Origin: SIG424 sp045546695 | GTDB lineage: Bacteria > Bacillota > Clostridia > UBA1212 > UBA1255 | Reading direction: 5' to 3' | NCBI GenBank assembly: GCA_045546695.1 | Contig: JAZQDE010000006.1 | Coordinates: 1 to 35,131, forward strand | Length of the DNA stretch: 35,131 nt | Shown here: positions 32,556 through 35,131 of the stretch, piece by piece | How positions within the stretch are numbered: position 1 is the stretch's first letter | Layout of the letters: every line of letters starts with the position of its first letter | Notes under the pieces: generated by a model | Database searches by the model: none | Told to the model about the DNA's origin: nothing | Seen by the model: only the letters and a program-made list of their open reading frames with translations | Translations under genes and position numbers: made by a program

Positions 32556-33574
32556 GTAGAATTATTACTTTTGGCGAGGTTATGTTGCGTCTCGCCCCTG
32601 AAAATTATCTCAGATTTGTTCAAAGTGAAAAATACGAGGCTACTTTTGGCGGTGCAGAGGCCAACGTCGCTGTCAGCCTGGCAAATTATGGGATGGACGC
32701 GGCTTTTGTTACGAAGCTTCCCGCTCACGAGATTGGCCAGAGTGCCGTAAATTCTCTTCGTAAGTTTGGCGTAGACACGAGTCTTATCGTACGCGGCGGC
32801 GAGCGTGTCGGCATTTATTATTGTGAAAAGGGCGCAAGCCAGCGTCCGTCAAAGGTGATTTATGACAGAGCGTATTCATCAATTTCAATGGCAGTAACTG
32901 CCGATTTTGACTGGGATAAGATTTTCACAGGCGCAGACTGGTTCCATTTCACAGGCATTACGCCTGCTTTGTCAGATTGCGCGGCTGAGATTTGTCTTGA
33001 AGCTGCACGCGCTGCAAAAGAACGTGGCATTACCATTTCCTGTGATCTTAATTACAGAAAGAAGCTCTGGTCGCGTGAAAAGGCAGGTCAGGTTATGAAC
33101 GAGCTTTGTAAATACGTTGACTATCTTATTGCGAATGAAGAAGATGCGAAAGATGTTTTTGGTATCGAGGCTGATAATACAGATATCGATTCAGGACATC
33201 TTGATATGGACGGATATATCAGCGTGGCTGATAAACTTGCAAAACGTTTTGGTTTTAAGGGCGTTGCGATTACACTTCGCGAGAGTCTGTCTGCAAATGA
33301 CAATTATTTTTCAGCCCTTTTGTATACTGATAGTAAACCATATTTTTCCAGAAGATATCTTATGCATATTGTTGACCGCGTAGGCGGTGGCGATTCGTTT
33401 GGCGCAGGTCTTATTTATTCTCTGCTCTCAGGTAGTGGGGCACAGGAATGTGTTGAATTTGCAGTAGCAGCGAGTGTGCTCAAACATTCAATCGAGGGTG
33501 ACTATAATATGGTAAGTGCCGGCGAAGTCAGAACGCTGATGGGTGGCAACGCCAGCGGCAGAGTGCAGAGATAA
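32552..33574 (+). CDS. kdgK: 2-dehydro-3-deoxygluconokinase (PfkB family)
   Basis: Phosphorylates KDG to KDPG, the substrate of the aldolase encoded just before. 340 aa. PfkB signature 1 is GGAEANVAVSLANYG (about 35-49). Signature 2 is DRVGGGDSFGAG (275-286) with the catalytic Asp281 and the anion hole. FGEVMLRLAPENYLRF at the start and the terminal ASGRVQR are typical of clostridial KdgK. ATGA overlap with the aldolase. Its last 47 bp overlap the minus-strand toxin remnant, but the kinase's own C-terminus looks intact. No terminator is seen after it. Confidence 0.93.
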   Translation: MSRIITFGEVMLRLAPENYLRFVQSEKYEATFGGAEANVAVSLANYGMDAAFVTKLPAHEIGQSAVNSLRKFGVDTSLIVRGGERVGIYYCEKGASQRPSKVIYDRAYSSISMAVTADFDWDKIFTGADWFHFTGITPALSDCAAEICLEAARAAKERGITISCDLNYRKKLWSREKAGQVMNELCKYVDYLIANEEDAKDVFGIEADNTDIDSGHLDMDGYISVADKLAKRFGFKGVAITLRESLSANDNYFSALLYTDSKPYFSRRYLMHIVDRVGGGDSFGAGLIYSLLSGSGAQECVEFAVAASVLKHSIEGDYNMVSAGEVRTLMGGNASGRVQR

Positions 33575-33755
33575 AGGTTTCGTTTACAACTGCGTTCCTG
33601 TAGGGCATTATATTCAGACTCAATATTTCTTTCTTGATTGAGGCGTAGAGTCTTTTTGCAATGTTGGGTTCATGAAGTGTATTGCCAATATATGTTAAAA
33701 TGCCAATCAAATCGTTTTCTGCAGTTTTTTCAATAACAATTTTATACTCCGTCAA
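33528..33755 (-). pseudogene. Truncated RelE/ParE-type toxin
   Basis: 75 residues. The N-terminal part (YKIVIEKTAENDLIGILTYI, then IKKEILSLNIMPYRNAVVNE) fits the ParE/RelE superfamily, which is usually 95-105 aa. After VVNE, at about 33585, the reading frame runs into the antisense of the kdgK 3' end and gives TFISALCRWRCHPSAF, which is not toxin-like. The C-terminal beta strands that carry catalytic or target-binding residues are therefore missing. A deletion breakpoint about ten bases beyond the kdgK stop explains this. It overlaps the antitoxin gene by 14 bp, the usual toxin-antitoxin layout. Probably non-toxic. Confidence 0.8.
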
Positions 33756-34014
33756 AACCGAACTTCCTTTCTATGTCAGAAAAAACGTCGCTTGCCGGAC
33801 GGTTATTCTCGTTTTTAACTGCAGACAAACCTTCGTCTAACTGCTTGTGCAACTCTGCTTTGCCACAAAGCCTTTCATATTCTGCATTTGAGAGAACAAC
33901 CAGATCTCCTCTTCCGTTTTTAGTAATGAATACCGGCTCATTGTACCGATTACAAAAATCAGATATTTCATTATATTTATTTCTCAGGTCAGAGCTAGGT
34001 CTGATAGTTGCCAT
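33742..34014 (-). CDS. Phd/YefM-type antitoxin
   Basis: 90 aa from ATG 34014 (MATIRPSSDLRNKYNEIS), with AGGAGG 8-9 nt upstream; the frame's first ATG at 34044 is upstream of that binding site and unlikely. Residues 1-60 form the YefM/Phd DNA-binding fold (EPVFITKNGRGDLVVLSNAEYERL is diagnostic), and the rest is the toxin-neutralising tail. The toxin gene following is truncated, so this is an orphan antitoxin that may still act as an autorepressor or neutralise a toxin encoded elsewhere. A dyad upstream (34049-34064) could be its operator. Confidence 0.9.
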   Translation of the reverse strand: MATIRPSSDLRNKYNEISDFCNRYNEPVFITKNGRGDLVVLSNAEYERLCGKAELHKQLDEGLSAVKNENNRPASDVFSDIERKFGFDGV

Positions 34015-34048
34015 ATAATTACCTCCTGTTATTATTCTATACATATTC

Positions 34049-34064
34049 TATCATAATATTGATA
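34049..34064. promoter_or_regulatory. Possible antitoxin operator dyad
   Basis: TATCA (34049-34053) and TGATA (34060-34064) around a 6-bp AT centre, 35-50 bp upstream of the antitoxin ATG. Phd/YefM proteins bind short palindromes of this size in their own promoters, so the position is right. The sequence is AT-rich, so chance occurrence cannot be excluded. Confidence 0.35.
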
Positions 34065-34114
34065 TGTTGTCGGTTGATTTAAGATAAAAAGTCGAAAAAA
34101 TATGTTTTTTTCCG

Positions 34115-34455
34115 TGTCAACCCTTAGCGAAAATGTCCCGGAAATGTTGAAACAGCAGCGCTTGACTATCAGGGCTGATGTTTTTCTAATTCAGTGCGCA
34201 GATATTAGAAAAAACGTTGTTTTTAGCATTGGAAATCGTGAAAATCATTGTTTTTTCTAATGTAGCACAGTAAAATTAGAAAAAATCTCATTTTCAGCCT
34301 GATAATTACTTAAAAATCCGTTTTTTTCTAATAGCCAGAGTGATTTTTAGAAAATCTCGCTCGGCAACGATTCCGCCGCCGCGCCCACAACATCGGCCTC
34401 GCCCACCGCGACAGCAAGTGGGACATTTTCCCTTGTAGTTTAGTAGGACATTATC
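34115..34455. mobile_element. Putative remnant or MITE-like element bounded by GGGACATTTTC inverted repeats
   Basis: GAAAATGTCCC at 34129-34139 (preceded by TGTCAACCCTTAGC from 34115) is the exact reverse complement of GGGACATTTTC at 34420-34430, itself followed by CCCTTG. A second, degenerate copy (AGGACATTATC, 34445-34455) follows in direct orientation. Inverted ends with repeated copies of such a motif resemble the transposase-binding ends of IS21- or IS481-like elements (resemblance from memory, not checked). No transposase frame lies between; the interior holds the 71-bp hairpin array and a GC-rich patch (about 34360-34417). Confidence 0.4.
34180..34354. repeat. Array of three AT-stem palindromes, 71-bp period
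   Basis: Each unit has left arm GTTTTTTCTAAT, a 13-nt variable loop, and right arm ATTAGAAAAAA. Unit 1: 34180-34190 / 34204-34215. Unit 2: 34250-34261 / 34275-34285. Unit 3: 34320-34332 / 34346-34354 (right arm decayed to TTTAGAAAA). The CTAAT and ATTAG cores recur at exactly 71-bp steps. Loops differ completely, and the 34-35-bp stretches between hairpins are only weakly alike. A degraded fourth unit may exist at about 34104-34133. Stems are AT-only, so they are unlikely terminators. No gene lies in 34045-34565. Confidence 0.8.
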
Positions 34456-34496
34456 ATAAATGGCTTACAGCTATGTAGTTGGGTCCATCGTTTTCC

Positions 34497-34525
34497 TTGT
34501 GATATCTGCTTTTTTTTGCTATACT
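34497..34525 (+). promoter_or_regulatory. Promoter of the acyl-CoA synthetase gene
   Basis: TTGTGA (34497-34502), 17-bp spacer, TATACT (34520-34525). The start point near 34532 is followed by AAGGAG (34549-34554) and ATG 34566. Confidence 0.6.
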
Positions 34526-34565
34526 AACCTGTAAAGTTCAAACAAACCAAGGAGCGACCTTATAC

Positions 34566-35131
34566 ATGTCACCCGACTACAATAAAACGATACAGACAGT
34601 TCTCTTCCGGACCGCGGCAAAATATCCTGACGCAATTGCGATTGACTATATGAATACGAAGATTTCGTATAAGAAATTGCGTAGCGAGGTCGAAAAATGC
34701 GCTGTCGCCATGGAAAAAATTGGCATCAAACCGGGCGACAGGGTTACTATTTGCCTTCCTAATATTCCACAATCTGTCATTGCTTTTTACGCAACGCTGG
34801 CTGTCGGTGCTACGGCAAATATGATTCATCCTCTCAGCGCGGGTCCTGAAATAGAATTTGCAGTAAATGTTGCAAACTCAAACTGTCTTTTTGTTTTAGA
34901 TGGCTTTTTTGACAAAACGAGCGGAATTAACTGTCCAACATTGAAAAATATTATTTATTCAAGTGCCGGAGACTATCTTGCGCCACTGACAAAAGCTGGC
35001 TTCTGGCTTACACAAGGAAGAAAAATTCCAAAAATTACCAACAAAGAGGGCGTAATCTCATGGGCCGCTTTCATGAAAAACGCAGCCCCCACAGCCGCAG
35101 CCCCCACAGCCGAAGTCGGAGGCCAAGCGGT
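34566..35131 (+). CDS. AMP-binding acyl-CoA synthetase, 3' end cut by window
   Basis: Open from ATG 34566 to the window edge, 188 complete codons. It starts MSPDYNKTIQTVLFRTAAKY. The N-terminal adenylate-forming domain is recognisable from KISYKKLRSEVEKCAVAM, then KPGDRVTICLPNIPQSVIAF and YATLAVGATANMIHPLSAG, matching fatty-acid CoA ligases. AAGGAG lies 11 nt upstream. Residues 173-188 are an unusual low-complexity stretch AAPTAAAPTAEVGGQA, encoded by two perfect 15-bp tandem repeats (35082-35096, 35097-35111) in GC-rich DNA unlike its surroundings; it looks like an in-frame insertion. The phosphate-binding loop and catalytic motifs lie beyond the window. Confidence 0.88.
   Translation, partial: MSPDYNKTIQTVLFRTAAKYPDAIAIDYMNTKISYKKLRSEVEKCAVAMEKIGIKPGDRVTICLPNIPQSVIAFYATLAVGATANMIHPLSAGPEIEFAVNVANSNCLFVLDGFFDKTSGINCPTLKNIIYSSAGDYLAPLTKAGFWLTQGRKIPKITNKEGVISWAAFMKNAAPTAAAPTAEVGGQA

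Noticed and set aside
34250..34285. Intrinsic terminator for the antitoxin or an upstream plus-strand gene
   Set aside because: The stem is composed only of A-T pairs plus one G-C pair, far too weak for termination, and it recurs three times with constant spacing.
34180..34354. CRISPR array
   Set aside because: The geometry (about 36-bp units with about 35-bp gaps) is superficially CRISPR-like, but the centre of each repeat varies, only three units exist, and no cas gene is in the window.

Overview
The window looks like the chromosome of an anaerobic member of the Bacillota, most likely class Clostridia and probably a gut-type fermenter. This is inferred from moderately low GC content, strong AGGAGG-type ribosome binding sites, ATGA-coupled operons, a formate--tetrahydrofolate ligase, a glycyl radical enzyme with its activase, Firmicutes-type lipoproteins and a KDPG/KDG pathway. 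I cannot name the species from the sequence alone.

Layout. 1-86: 3' part of a tRNA-Cys and its terminator. 186-12097: a long co-directional plus-strand run (Gfo/Idh/MocA oxidoreductase, membrane-anchored GH99-like protein, small unknown protein, lipoprotein nuclease, SbcD, SbcC, M20 amidohydrolase, formate--THF ligase) closed by a strong terminator. An internal promoter overlaps the sbcC stop codon. 12106-14878: accessory-looking patch with an ATPase/PD-(D/E)XK-like gene under a striking inverted-repeat promoter, a collapsed amidase pseudogene and an intact amidase paralogue. 14871-18202 (minus): SGNH hydrolase, GHL10-type lipoprotein and AEC transporter. 18357-24255 (plus): tightly packed sialate-O-acetylesterase-like enzyme, COG2509 flavoprotein, glycyl radical enzyme and radical-SAM activase. 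24265-26677 (minus): PHP protein and a second ATPase of the DUF4143 type. 26908-29468 (plus): acyltransferase, PAP2 phosphatase and hot-dog thioesterase. 29460-30938 (minus): lipid kinase and YbaK-type deacylase. 31044-33574 (plus): alpha/beta hydrolase, KDPG aldolase and KDG kinase. 33528-34014 (minus): a broken ParE/RelE toxin and its intact Phd-type antitoxin. 34045-34565: a repeat-rich intergenic region. 34566 to the end: 5' part of an acyl-CoA synthetase.

How the genes fit together. Several blocks are carbohydrate-directed: the GH99-like surface protein with a sugar oxidoreductase, the GHL10 lipoprotein with SGNH and SASA esterases, and KDPG aldolase with KDG kinase. The SASA-flavoprotein-glycyl radical enzyme-activase operon is the best candidate for an uncharacterised catabolic route. 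Its glycyl radical enzyme carries a Cys-Trp-Glu active-site motif rather than the Cys-Cys of pyruvate formate-lyase. The 26908-30320 region is lipid and acyl themed.

The most unusual non-coding structures are (i) a three-copy array of AT-only hairpins with an exact 71-bp period and 13-nt loops at 34180-34354, bounded by inverted GGGACATTTTC-type repeats, and (ii) a 19-bp inverted repeat, each arm two tandem 9-mers, wrapped around a near-ideal promoter at 12106-12163.
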